This document shows, piece after piece, positions 27,390 through 36,187 of a DNA stretch of 40,436 nt. The notes under the pieces are model-generated. The model was given only the letters and a program-made list of their open reading frames with translations, had not been told where the DNA came from and ran no database searches. The position numbers and the translations under genes are program-made. The number at the start of each line of letters is the position of its first letter. Positions within the stretch are counted from its first letter, which is position 1. Source of the stretch: Mortierella sp. BCC40632 (lineage: Eukaryota > Mortierellomycota > Mortierellomycetes > Mortierellales > Mortierellaceae); contig WAEK01000046.1 in the NCBI GenBank assembly GCA_011634665.1, forward strand, positions 1 through 40,436, given 5' to 3'.

Positions 27390-27798
27390 TTTTGTATATT
27401 ATAAAAATTTTATATTACCAAAATCATACTATGAAACAGGTTACTGGTCATAGATAATAAGGTATACCCTCTAACGAAGGTATATGTCAAATTATATAGT
27501 ATTTTTTACACCCGGTAAAAATTTATTTTATATAATAAGCAAAATAAGTTATTAATTTAAGGCAATTTATTGCCACCTCATATAATTATTATTAAATGAG
27601 TTTAATATTTAACTTGTAAGTACTTTAATCTATTATGAAAAATAATTAAGTATTTTTATTGGTTTAAATAAAAAAATTACGAAATATTCAACTTAATTAA
27701 AAAAAAATTAAAGAATTTAATAATATACAGATCTGTATACTATATTAAATAATATTACCTTAATATAAAGGTAGAAATTGAAATTAGTAAGAACAAGG

Positions 27799-27875
27799 AA
27801 GAATCGAACTTCCATTATACTCCATACCTGACAGAAAGCTTGCTTTCTGTTAAGTTATTGTTCTATTTATAAAAA
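27799..27875 (-). tRNA. tRNA-like sequence with palindrome instead of a normal middle
   Basis: On the minus strand AGAACAA pairs perfectly with TTGTTCT, and GGAAG-TTCGATT-CTTCC is a canonical T-arm. ACTT..AGGT could be a D-stem. But the space between holds the perfect hairpin ACAGAAAGC-AA-GCTTTCTGT, and only about 12 bases remain for an anticodon arm. No anticodon can be assigned. It may be a tRNA disrupted by a hairpin insertion and deletion. Confidence 0.5.
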
Positions 27876-27880
27876 AATAA

Positions 27881-28738
27881 TTATACTTTTCGTGGGTTTG
27901 GGGTGTAAATATCAAAAGCCTTGATAATACACGGAATTAAAATTGAGAACGCAATAACTATAGGAAGCATATTACACCAAATAGCTGACATTAACTGATC
28001 GTATCGTAATCTCGGAAATGACGCACGTATCCAAATTATAAGGAATAACATGAATGAAGTTTTCAATCCAAGAGATAGACCAGTCATTAAACCATTTGAT
28101 TCAACACCAGGTACTAAATAACCTCCTAAGAATAGTATAGAAGATAAAGTACTTAAGAACACAATACTACCATATTCAGCTAAGAAGAAGAACACGAATG
28201 GAAACGCACTGTATTCAGTCATGAACCCAGCTGTTAATTCTGATTCTGATTCTGGTAAATCAAAAGGTGCTCTATTACTTTCAGCTAATATAGCTATTAA
28301 GAACATTAATGCTATAGGGAATAATGGTACAATATACCAAATAGCTTTTTGAGATTCTATAATTGTAGTTAAATTAAATGAACCTACAAAAAATATCACT
28401 AATAAAATTATTAACCCAAAAACTACTTCATAACTTATTAATTGTGCTGTAGCTCTTAAAGAACCTATAAATGAATATTTATTGTTTGAGGCCCAACCCG
28501 CTAATATAATTCCATAAGCTGCTACTGAAGATATAGCTAAAATTGTTACAATACCTAAAGAAAAATCAGCAATTACTAAACCTTTTCCATACGGTATTAG
28601 AGTCCAAACTAATAAACCACAAACTAAAGAAATCATAGGCGCTAATACAAAAAGTATTTTATCTGTATTTGAAGGTAATACTAATTCTTTAACTAGTAAT
28701 TTTAAAGCATCTGCGAATGCTTGTAATAACCCATAGTA
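27881..28738 (-). CDS. nad1: NADH dehydrogenase subunit 1, main exon
   Basis: 285 codons starting YYGLLQAFADALKLLVKELV and ending FDIYTPNPRKV-stop. It is the membrane subunit of complex I next to the quinone site, with the conserved AESNRAPFDLPESESELTAG loop and RASFPRLRYDQLM. All tryptophans are TGG. The first 40-50 codons (up to RRxGPNxVG) are missing: the exon begins straight after G28739 at the end of a group I intron. No matching first exon is visible further up the minus strand. Two extra 3' ends lie downstream. Confidence 0.95.
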   Translation of the reverse strand, partial: YYGLLQAFADALKLLVKELVLPSNTDKILFVLAPMISLVCGLLVWTLIPYGKGLVIADFSLGIVTILAISSVAAYGIILAGWASNNKYSFIGSLRATAQLISYEVVFGLIILLVIFFVGSFNLTTIIESQKAIWYIVPLFPIALMFLIAILAESNRAPFDLPESESELTAGFMTEYSAFPFVFFFLAEYGSIVFLSTLSSILFLGGYLVPGVESNGLMTGLSLGLKTSFMLFLIIWIRASFPRLRYDQLMSAIWCNMLPIVIAFSILIPCIIKAFDIYTPNPRKV

Positions 28739-29110
28739 CAAATCTATCCTTCTAGTTATTTATTATTAAACATTATAAATATACCTAAGGATCCTTCTCC
28801 CTAAATAGTTAAACTATCCATTTAACGGATAATAAATTTATTATCCTGTAAAATTTTTCAAGTAGGGTCTGACTATATCTTTTAAGCTTGCGCCAACCAC
28901 CGTATAGTCGATGAACTGCACACCATTTTAAAAAATGGTGCTTTTTGGCTGCGGATTACCCATTTTCCTCTCGTACATCAATTTCGATTTTACTATACCA
29001 CGAGTCATTACCTGTGCCACAAGACATGTTACCATTCTTGTTTAGTTGAAATTGCTTTAGGGCGTTCCCGCAATTTGATGGTTTATAGCTAAAGGTTTAC
29101 TTTAACTTTA
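28739..29110 (-). ncRNA. group I intron core before the nad1 exon
   Basis: On the minus strand AAATTGCGGGAACGCCC, GGTAATCCGCAGCC, GTTCATCGACTATACG and AAGATATAGTCAGACCC follow each other. These are textbook P, Q, R and S blocks of a group IB-like intron. The 3' end is G28739. The 5' exon is not recognised, so the upstream limit is only the end of visible core similarity. Confidence 0.85.
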
Positions 29111-29654
29111 GGCCGAAGAAAAATAATTTTTTTTATTGACTTGAACTTATCACATAAAAAAAAAAATAATAATAATAAGCAATAAATATAAATTAATATA
29201 ATTATTAATTAATTTAATCTGATAAAACTCCTTTATCAAAAAAAAAGGAAGTAAAAATAAATAAGTAAAATCTCAAATAATAAAAATTTATAGTAATGCA
29301 TATACCGATAAATCAACTATTTTAACTGATAATAAAGGGAAAAAAGCGGAATATATATGTGGACTTATGAATCAGGTAAAAACATATATTGGTTCAGCAG
29401 TGGGATTTATCTAGATGATTAGGGCTATATTTTTCTAAAGCTTACCTTCAAAATGTAAGAGGAAAATTTTATATCTGTAGTGCTTTTTACAAGATCATGG
29501 ATTTGCAGTATTTTTTCTTACTATTATTGAATATATTGATATCTCGAATTTATTTTAGAAGATGCACGTAAATTGATTATTGAACGTGAGCAGAATTATC
29601 TTGATTTCATTTTTTCAGAGGTTAAAACCAAATACATATAATACACTTAAAGAA

Positions 29655-29664
29655 GCGCAGCCGG
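29655..29664 (+). repeat. GCGCAGCCGG mini-insert
   Basis: In the same Ala-Gly-Ser codon position as at 8816 and 15412. A further copy, TGCGCAGCCGG, is at 30167-30177. Confidence 0.75.
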
Positions 29665-29914
29665 TTCCTTTGCTTGGATTTAAACATTCAGAAAAAAACT
29701 CTTGCTAAAATGTTCAGAAAAATCATCCCATGTTTGGTCAAACAGATGAAAAGAATCCCTATGTACGGTCGAAATGAAAATCATCCTTTTTACGGTCGTA
29801 CCATACTGCTGAAACAAAAGCAAAAAAATGAGTGAAGCTAAATTAGGTGAGAATAATCCATGAGGAATGTTAGGGTCATACCATAGTGCTGAAACAAAAA
29901 GCATTAATTACTAA

Positions 29915-29960
29915 AGCTCCCCCTATGGGGGCACCCCGGGCGGAGCGCCCGGAGGGAGCT
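29915..29960 (+). repeat. GC element, type with CGGAGCG loop
   Basis: AGCT at both ends, hairpin CCCCC-TAT-GGGGG, hairpin CCGGGC-GGA-GCGCCCGG, outer GCTCCC/GGGAGC. Nearly the same core as 15189-15238. Confidence 0.85.
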
Positions 29961-30436
29961 TTGAATAAAAAAAAAAAAAATATTTGTGTATAGTTTTGAT
30001 TCTCTTCAAATGAAACTAGATTGTATAAAATTTTGATAATTATACAGAAAGTGTCTTTATACTTTTAATTGTAGTAACGTACATTATCTAATTATGTAGA
30101 TAAAAATAAGTTATACAAAAACAATGGATCTTATCAACATCTTTTAATTTCTAAAAAAAATAATAGTGCGCAGCCGGGTTATATACTATTAGACTCTGGT
30201 CAGACGATAATTTTTTTGTTTAGAGTAATCTAAACACCCTCCTTATTATTATGCCCATTATGAATATATTATAGTACAATAATATTTATTAACATGTCAA
30301 CTTGAAATTTTACTATTTACTGTAACTACATAAAAAGAAGATTAAAGCAAGTAGCAATAATTTTGTTACTATCAAAAAATTTTACTGGAGCTGCTCTATC
30401 TTTTTTATATTAAGAATTCAATAGGAGTTGGGTGTT

Positions 30437-30520
30437 TATTATTATTATTATATGTTATAGCAGAAATATGATAAGATCTAATTTGAAAAGTCCAATAGGA
30501 TTATGTTGACCCACACGATT
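30437..30520 (-). pseudogene. cob: cytochrome b relic (HGSTNPIG region), inverted
   Basis: Minus strand GGGTCAACA-T-AATCCTATTGGA reads GST-NPIG after removing one T. It is followed by SNLDLIIF in a shifted frame, matching [18 protein letters not shown] of the plus-strand cob. A TAA and AATAAACACCC follow. It is too short and broken to be functional. Confidence 0.5.
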
Positions 30521-30646
30521 ATTTTGAAATATTTACTTTTAATTTTGTTTTTTAATTAATCCTCCCTGTATACTGAACTCTAGGATTAATTGAATCTTAC
30601 AATGAAAGATAACCTTTACTATAGATTATAACTATAAAAAAATAAT

Positions 30647-30760
30647 TTAAGCCTTTGGAAAATAAAAGGTTTGAAAAGGGAGCCTGGGGGTGTTAACTGA
30701 TTGTACAGGTAATTGACCTTCAAATGCATGGAATGCTGGAGAAGACGTTATCGCCCACTC
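30647..30760 (-). CDS. cox1: cox1 terminal exon (3' end)
   Basis: Minus strand GEWAITSSPAFHAFEGQLPVQS (about 30766-30698) is the C-terminal tail of cytochrome oxidase subunit 1 (the usual LEWxxxSPPxxHxFxxLP). The frame continues through GTTAACACCCCC to a TAA at 30649-30647, where related copies show the C-run motif. No neighbouring cox1 exon is recognised upstream on this strand within the window. This may therefore be a displaced gene end rather than the working one. Confidence 0.65.
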   Translation of the reverse strand, partial: EWAITSSPAFHAFEGQLPVQSVNTPRLPFQTFYFPKA

Positions 30761-30769
30761 CCCCTAGCG

Positions 30770-31139
30770 TAGTTGCAGTTTTCGTAATACCAGCACCTTC
30801 AGGCTAGTAAAGAAAGCTGGAAACAAATTCCCTGAATAATTTGTTATTTGGCAGAAATTAAAACCAAATAGAAAATAACTTTAGGCTAAGTTTAACTATT
30901 CCTCCGAGCTAGTGCCCGGGTATGGAACTACCGGGATCAATTTATATATATTTTTGAAGAGTTCGTATTTATTACCGAAAACCCTTAGAGAAAGATATGA
31001 TATATTGTTTTTAAAATTTTTTACCACTTTTAGCATAAATTTAACACTGTTTCTCTTAGAAACGTTTAATCCCATAGCGGCTTTTAGAAGTTTGAAGGAA
31101 AACTATTAACCAGTAGTTTTATCTAAAAGAAAATAAAAA
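30770..31139. other. unassigned stretch
   Basis: No gene is recognised. A hairpin around CCCGGGTA..TACCGGG (30916-30936) stands out. If the cox1 exon is spliced, this may be intron sequence. Confidence 0.3.
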
Positions 31140-31800
31140 ATAGCAGCCCTCTCTTTCGCACCATCATTTTTTGCTTTTTAGTTTCTTTTCAGAAGGAAAT
31201 TTACCTAGCTTAGCTTCACTTTTTTTGCTTTTGTTTCAGCACTATGATTTTTTCCAAACATAGGATGATTTTCACCCATCCTTTTCGCCAATGATTCCGC
31301 TGAATGAGATTTACCTTCAAACATAGGTGATTTTCTCCCTTATTTAACTTACTGGTAAAGCTTTAGTCTCCCTCAGAATGTTTAAAACCCAGAGAAGAAC
31401 CGGGCAATTTTTGAATATTATATTCAGGTTTTAAGCTCATCAAAAATAAAACTGTTCCTCGAGAAATCAGTTTCTCCTCTTCACATATTGGAAATACTAT
31501 AAAAAATGAAATCTTGTAATTTGTATTTATTTATAGCTCTTTTGGAGTAAAAATATTTGATTTAGAACCAACAATATGGTCATTGAAACGAGAATATAAC
31601 CACTGAAGAACCAAATATAATTTACGCGTTGTTTTACAAAAAAATCCATAAATACCAGATTTATTTTTTTTATTTCTCTAATAATTGCTTTTTATGCTTT
31701 CTAAAAAACAATCCTTGAGAATAATCCCCTATAAAGTTAGAAAAATACTGTAAATTTTAATCAAATTTTTATCATTATTATTATTATTCATTCCCCGCTA
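31140..31800 (-). pseudogene. decayed GIY-YIG homing endonuclease
   Basis: Minus-strand frames show KSGIYGFF (near 31650), LKPEYNIQKLPGSSLGFKHSE (31430-31370) and GENHLCLKVNLI-type NUMOD3 remnants (31330-31250). The nuclease core is largely lost. It is the only HEG relic on this strand between cox1 and cox2. Confidence 0.6.
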
Positions 31801-33239
31801 TTTTTATTTTTTTTTTAATGCAGACTCTAATAACTTCTCAGAAGCAAATTTTTATTTAAGTTGAACATTTTATAATAATATAAATCCCATAATTACAGCT
31901 TTCTACCATGAAATAATTTTTTCCCAGAAAACTTCCCCAGTAGAAATTTTTATTAGAAAAACTGATTTACAAAAATTTTTATAATTTTTTCATGGGTTTT
32001 TGCACTTAACTTGATTATACGATTATAATTTTATAATCTTTTACCCGACAAACTCGTCCGGTTAATCAACCTTGATACTGGAATTGAACTACAATAAAAG
32101 AGCCTTAATAATATTATTATTGGGATATAATACAATATTTTATTCCATATTTAATGATCAGCAAGAGAAGGGGCCAAAGCTTTTATTATTACATGCTAAT
32201 GTAGATATGATACATTTCTCGAAGTCGGAAGTCCAAAATCTTAACTCTGGACTCCGCGATTGTTTTCGACGATCCCATTTACGTTCAGTGTAACGTAAGT
32301 TATAGAACCCAATAAAAAGGGTCCCATACAATTTCACGCTTTCTAAATAAATTATCATATTATTTTATTATTATTTCTTTATTCTATTGATCCCAATAAT
32401 CGTTTTACTTTTTATAGAATTCTCAGTTTTTTATATATAAAATTAGAGTCTATAAAATGTGGTTTGCTTTATAAGTTAAGAATAAAATAGTAAAACAAAG
32501 TGAGACCAACAAATATTTTGTTGCATCCATATTCATCATCTAATATATTGAAAGTTACCAGAAATTGTCAGTAATAGAATGAAAGAATTGGAACCATCAT
32601 TGTCTTATTGCACAAACATAATACCATAAAAAGTATTATTTCGGTTGTTATAATTTTTTCGGGGATAAAAAGGAGAAAAAGTCATATTTTAAAATGATTA
32701 TTGTTAATTTAAGAATTATTCTTAAGCTTCTCATTTGAAAGTTGTAAAGCTTACTAAAAGATAATAACTTTTATTATAAAAATGTTGGTCCCTCAATTTA
32801 TGGTTGTTTTATGTTTTCTTTATAAATGGGAAAAACGGAAAACACTTGAATGATTAAACCATTATTATTAAGTTTCGAAGAAATTCCATGATTTTAATAT
32901 ATTTATTTTGTCGTCTTTATCTACTTAAATAGAGCATTAAAAAAATTATTATATTATTAAATCCGGTTAAAATTAATAGTCAGGGATATAATTATTTTTA
33001 GTCAGTTCATCAGGTGTAAATCAAATAGTTTAAGTAAAACAGCGATCTCTTAGATATTTTAAAATATTTCCGAAAGCTGAGAGCTTCGGGTTAATTCTTT
33101 TTATCCCACCTCTACCCACCCAGATACGAGTTTTTCGCCCACAATATTTCTTGATTTTTATTCTTTGCTTTTTATAGATTTCTTGTTTATCGAATCTCAC
33201 ATTATTAAACCACTCGGTGCCTTTACACGACTACCAGGT
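31801..33239. other. AT-rich unassigned stretch with gene scraps
   Basis: The only recognisable items are a minus-strand peptide LVTFNILDDEYG (about 32600-32490), similar to the one at 17352, and a partial tRNA-Arg-like piece with CTTCGAAACTTAATAATAAT (minus, about 32890-32860). No complete gene is seen in 1.4 kb. Confidence 0.4.
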
Positions 33240-33530
33240 TAACCATTTTTATTGGCAACGGTCAAAAACATTCAGCTGAAAACTAAAAAATGAGTTTAGC
33301 AAAAATAAAAAAAAGAGTATTTGTTTCTTTCGGATTCTTCTAATAAAATTGGCATAAATCTTTGATAATTGAAAGAAGAAGTGACATTGTTGTCTTCCAT
33401 GCACATTATCTAGATATATAGATAAAACAAAATTATTTAGAAAAGAATGGATTTTATCTTACTTCCCACTTAAAGATAAATGGATTTTATCAACTTCCTT
33501 AATTTCTAAGAATACTAGTAGGGTTATAAT
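33240..33530 (+). pseudogene. NUMOD3/NUMOD1 tail scrap of a GIY-YIG HEG
   Basis: KHSAENxKMSLAKIKKRVFV and later KQNYLEKNGFYL and KINGFYQLP are readable in shifting frames. The tail appears twice in a row, suggesting a local duplication. It is followed by an AACACCCCC motif at 33578. Confidence 0.55.
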
Positions 33531-33639
33531 ATACTATACTCCACTATGCTAACGTTTAATCAAAAAATTCTTGATTAACACCCCCGTGCCTTCCCCGCGA
33601 ATGGGGGTTTTTAATATTAAATTATGAAATTCACTTTGA

Positions 33640-33712
33640 ATAGATTTGAACTATTATTATTAAGTTTCGAAGACTCACACTTCTTTCCAGTTGTTGTGCT
33701 TAATTAAAAATC
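33640..33712 (-). tRNA. tRNA-Arg-like relic (UCG)
   Basis: On the minus strand AGCACAAC, TGAGT-CTTCGAA-ACTTA and AATAG-TTCAAAT-CTATT align with tRNA-Arg(UCU) at 22150. The acceptor 3' strand CAAAGTG does not pair with the 5' strand, so it is probably a degraded copy. Confidence 0.45.
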
Positions 33713-33859
33713 GTTTGTCCTTCTATATTGTATTATTGATTAAAAGTGGCTATAACCGTTATGAATGAGAAATACAGAATTTGTGGTGTTAGCATGGTTA
33801 AACGAACAATTAAACTCCCCCTTAGTGAAGAGAACTATTAACTTTTAAGTACGTCTTCT

Positions 33860-34620
33860 ATTTTAATTAAATATTCAAAAACTCTAAAAAATTCTCTTCC
33901 TATTGATGAACCTAAAACCTCTTCAAAATTTTTATTAGATAGAAGTTATAGTTAACACGAAGATTAACTAAAATTGAAAAGAGATTCATTTTCTATACCT
34001 CAGCATTTACATGAAGTTATCATAGGTAATTGTTTAGGCGATCTTTATATTCGTAAAACATGCTAAGGGGATAAATGCTAATTTAATGTTTGAAACAAGG
34101 TATAATTCATGAAGCATATATCTTACATTTATATTCTTTTTTATTTAAAGATTATTGTAGTTCAGCAATCCAAATACAGTGAGTTTAAAACCCGATAAAC
34201 GTACAGGTAAAAGTATATACTAGAATTCAATTAAGTTCTTACGCCTTACCTTGTTTTAATTATTATCGGGAATTGTTTTATATTGATGGTGTTAAAACCA
34301 TTCCTTTTAAATATAGGGGAACTTTTAACACCTGTAAGTTTAGCATATTGGGCAATGGATGATGGTTTTTCACAAAGTTCAGGGTTTACATTGTCTATTT
34401 TGAATCTTATTCTTTTTAAAGAAATAGAATTATTGATTAAAGCTTTTTAAAAAGATAATTTTGATTTAAATTGTTTTATTCATAAAAGTAAAAATAGCTA
34501 TAGAATTTATATAAAATCGGATTTCATGGATAATTTTATATTCTTTTTGTTACACCTCATTTCTATGAATCAATGATGTATAAACTGTTACCTAACTATT
34601 TTTACTAATATTTAATTTAC
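33860..34620 (+). pseudogene. LAGLIDADG relic in a cox2 intron
   Basis: The pieces PQHLHEVIIGNCLGDLYI (34000-34050, first motif), GIIHEAYILHLYS, SIYTRIQLSSYALPCFNYY, LFYIDGVKTIPF and AYWAMDDG (34340-34365, second motif) lie in shifting frames, as does DLNCFIHKSKNSYRIYIKSD. It is a paralogue of 9660-10320. It directly precedes a cox2 exon and so is probably the ORF of the upstream cox2 intron. Confidence 0.75.
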
Positions 34621-34704
34621 TTTTTAATAAAAAACTTAAACTAATTATACTCCCCCCTTTTACTGTATTTTTTACAAAATTAAACATTCTAAAACCATAC
34701 CATG

Positions 34705-34845
34705 TTAGATTTATTTTAACTGGTAGCGATGTTATACATTCTTTTGCCGTTCCAGCTTTAGGTCTTAAATTAGATTCTATCCCAGGTCGGTTAAATCAAA
34801 CTTCTACGTTTATTAACCGAGAAGGGTTATTCTATGGTCAATGTT
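34705..34845 (+). CDS. cox2: cytochrome oxidase subunit 2 exon
   Basis: [20 protein letters not shown], then [20 protein letters not shown] and LFYGQCS. This is the copper-A domain of cox2, with the first His ligand in DVIHSF and the first Cys in GQCS. The exon probably starts after G34704 and ends at T34845, so that the Ser codon is split. Earlier exons (N-terminus and membrane helices) are not seen directly upstream. Confidence 0.9.
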
Positions 34846-35090
34846 CAAATTCTGGACCTTTTTATATTGGTAACAATATAATTTGTATTAAGCTATATGC
34901 TGGAACATCCTTAGAGCCTTAAGTACCATTTATTGTGAGTAAAGGTAAAAAATCTTAAGGATTGGACAATCAGCAGGGAAACCCATTCGGAACTCGGTGG
35001 AGATCCTCAGAGACCAGATGCTTAACATCCTTTTATGGAAAAGGATGATGATATAGTCCAGTTTTATTTTGAAATAAATTATTAATACTG
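34846..35090 (+). ncRNA. group I intron (cox2), type 3, no ORF
   Basis: AAGCTATATGCTGGAA, AATCAGCAGGGAAACC, CCTCAGAGACCAGATG and GATGATATAGTCCAG are in the same order as in the cob intron at 7649-7947. Start after T34845 and end at G35090 restore QCSELCG. Confidence 0.85.
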
Positions 35091-35117
35091 CAGAGTTATG
35101 TGGTGTAAATCATGGGT
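35091..35117 (+). CDS. cox2: 27-nt cox2 micro-exon (ELCGVNHG)
   Basis: CAGAGTTATGTGGTGTAAAT plus CATGGGT completes S and encodes ELCGVNHG, with the second Cys and the His of the copper-A site, then the first base of Phe. Both flanks are group I introns of different families. The bridging of CuA ligands makes exact splicing essential. Confidence 0.9.
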
Positions 35118-35397
35118 TAAATTAAAGCCCCTTAGAGTAGTAATACTTTAATGCAAATAGGGTGAATTGCAAAAACATCCTTTTCACAGAGGGATAATTT
35201 GCAGCGAAGCGTATATCAGTGTCTTTATAGGTATACGAACGTTCAACGACTAATCGGTGAGCAGCACTAGCAATAATCCGGACACGAGTGCCCCCACAAC
35301 CATTTACCATCAAGTATATTGGTTGATAACATAGTTCAAGCCAATAGGTAACTATTGGAAGATAGAGCCAAAAACACTTTATCGATAATAATTTCTG
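35118..35397 (+). ncRNA. group I intron (cox2), type 1, no ORF
   Basis: AATAGGGTGAATTGCA, AATTTGCAGCGAAGC, CGTTCAACGACTAATC, ACATAGTTCAAGCC and GGAAGATAGAGCC are the P/Q/R/S-like blocks. The intron begins TAAATTAAAGCCCC and ends G35397. It is the best-preserved member of the family also found at 492 and 16730. A 63-codon minus-strand frame in it is an antisense shadow. Confidence 0.9.
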
Positions 35398-35468
35398 TTA
35401 TGCCAATTGTTATCCAAGCTGTTTCTCTTGAGAAATATTTAGCTTGGTTAAATGAGCATTTAAGTTAG
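35398..35468 (+). CDS. cox2: cox2 terminal exon
   Basis: Completes F, then MPIVIQAVSLEKYLAWLNEH, LS and TAG (35466-35468). This is the C-terminal end of cox2 with the methionine ligand of copper A. Clean frame; an AAACACCCCCC motif follows at 35541. Confidence 0.92.
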
Positions 35469-35540
35469 AATGCTCCCGATTTCTGTCTATAATTAGGCAG
35501 TTCTCGAAAATTTTAGTTTAGCTTAACGAATACTTAAGCT

Positions 35541-35552
35541 AAACACCCCCCC
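35541..35552 (+). terminator. AAACACCCCCCC motif after cox2
   Basis: A C-run motif 72 bases behind the cox2 stop, the same string as behind both cob ends. It is followed by GGCTCCGCG and a spacer. Candidate 3' processing signal. Confidence 0.45.
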
Positions 35553-35657
35553 GGCTCCGCGTCTTAATAATATTAATTATTAAAGTGACCGTGTCCGATT
35601 CATATAATATAAATAATTAAATCTCATTTTTTGTATTAAATTAAAAATTTCTAATCA

Positions 35658-35793
35658 TGTTATTAAACTTTTTCAATTTTAATGTTACTCTTTGTGACAT
35701 GTTAATACCTTGGCGATTTTCTATTCAAGATAGGGCATTACCATCTTTTGATAGAATTATTAATCTTGATCAAATTATGTTCTGTGCTTTTTG
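35658..35793 (+). pseudogene. cox2: cox2 5'-end-like fragment
   Basis: MLLNFFNFNVTLCDMLIPWR, then FSIQDRALPSFDRIINLDQI and MFCAF-stop. This resembles the start of fungal cox2 (the usual D-x-PTPW-x-x-x-FQD-x-A-TP, EGIIxLHxxI), but with changes at several fixed positions and an early stop. It lies 190 bases after the cox2 stop and just before a LAGLIDADG relic. That suggests a HEG cassette that carries a cox2 start, in parallel with the cox1 start on the GIY-YIG cassettes. Confidence 0.6.
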
Positions 35794-35950
35794 ATATGTG
35801 ATTATTTAAATATGTCAATAATCTTAAATGAAGAAAGTTTATTGACTTTAAGCTTATCTACTTTAATAATAAATTATTCTAAGGATCGTAAAGAACCAAT
35901 TTTATTAAATGAACCTCAAGTTCCAATAAATATTTCTCCTTCGTTCATAA

Positions 35951-35961
35951 CGCGCAGCCGG
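35951..35961 (+). repeat. CGCGCAGCCGG mini-insert
   Basis: Splits the codons of the LAGLIDADG motif T-GFADAEG. This is the only copy in a LAGLIDADG gene. Confidence 0.8.
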
Positions 35962-36187
35962 TTTTGCTGATGCTGAAGGTTGTTTTGATTTTGCTATTAG
36001 TAAATCTAAAACCATTAATACAGGATTTAGTGTTAAACCTCGATTTAGAATTACTGCTCATGTGCGAGATATTGTATTATTACATATGATAAAAAAATAT
36101 TTCAATTGCGGTAATATTAGTAAAATAGATCTTAAAGATTGTTTAGATTTCACAGTATCAGATCAATATAGTATTAAAAATATTATA

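Larger units (their letters stand above)
29270..30165 (+). pseudogene. decayed GIY-YIG homing endonuclease
   Basis: TDKSTILTDNKGK, YMWTYESGK and YIGSAV (29303-29405) are readable in shifting frames. So are EYIDISNL, LIIEREQNYLDF (29560-29610), NUMOD3 scraps (29680-29900) and a NUMOD1-like tail (29985-30150). A GC element (29915) and two mini-inserts (29655, 30167) lie in it. It shares its wording with cassettes C and D but has no cox1-like leader. Confidence 0.7.

Noticed and set aside
30912..30945. Group II intron domain V around CCCGGGTA..TACCGGG
   Set aside because: It lacks the AGC catalytic triad and the two-stem geometry; no other group II domain was seen.
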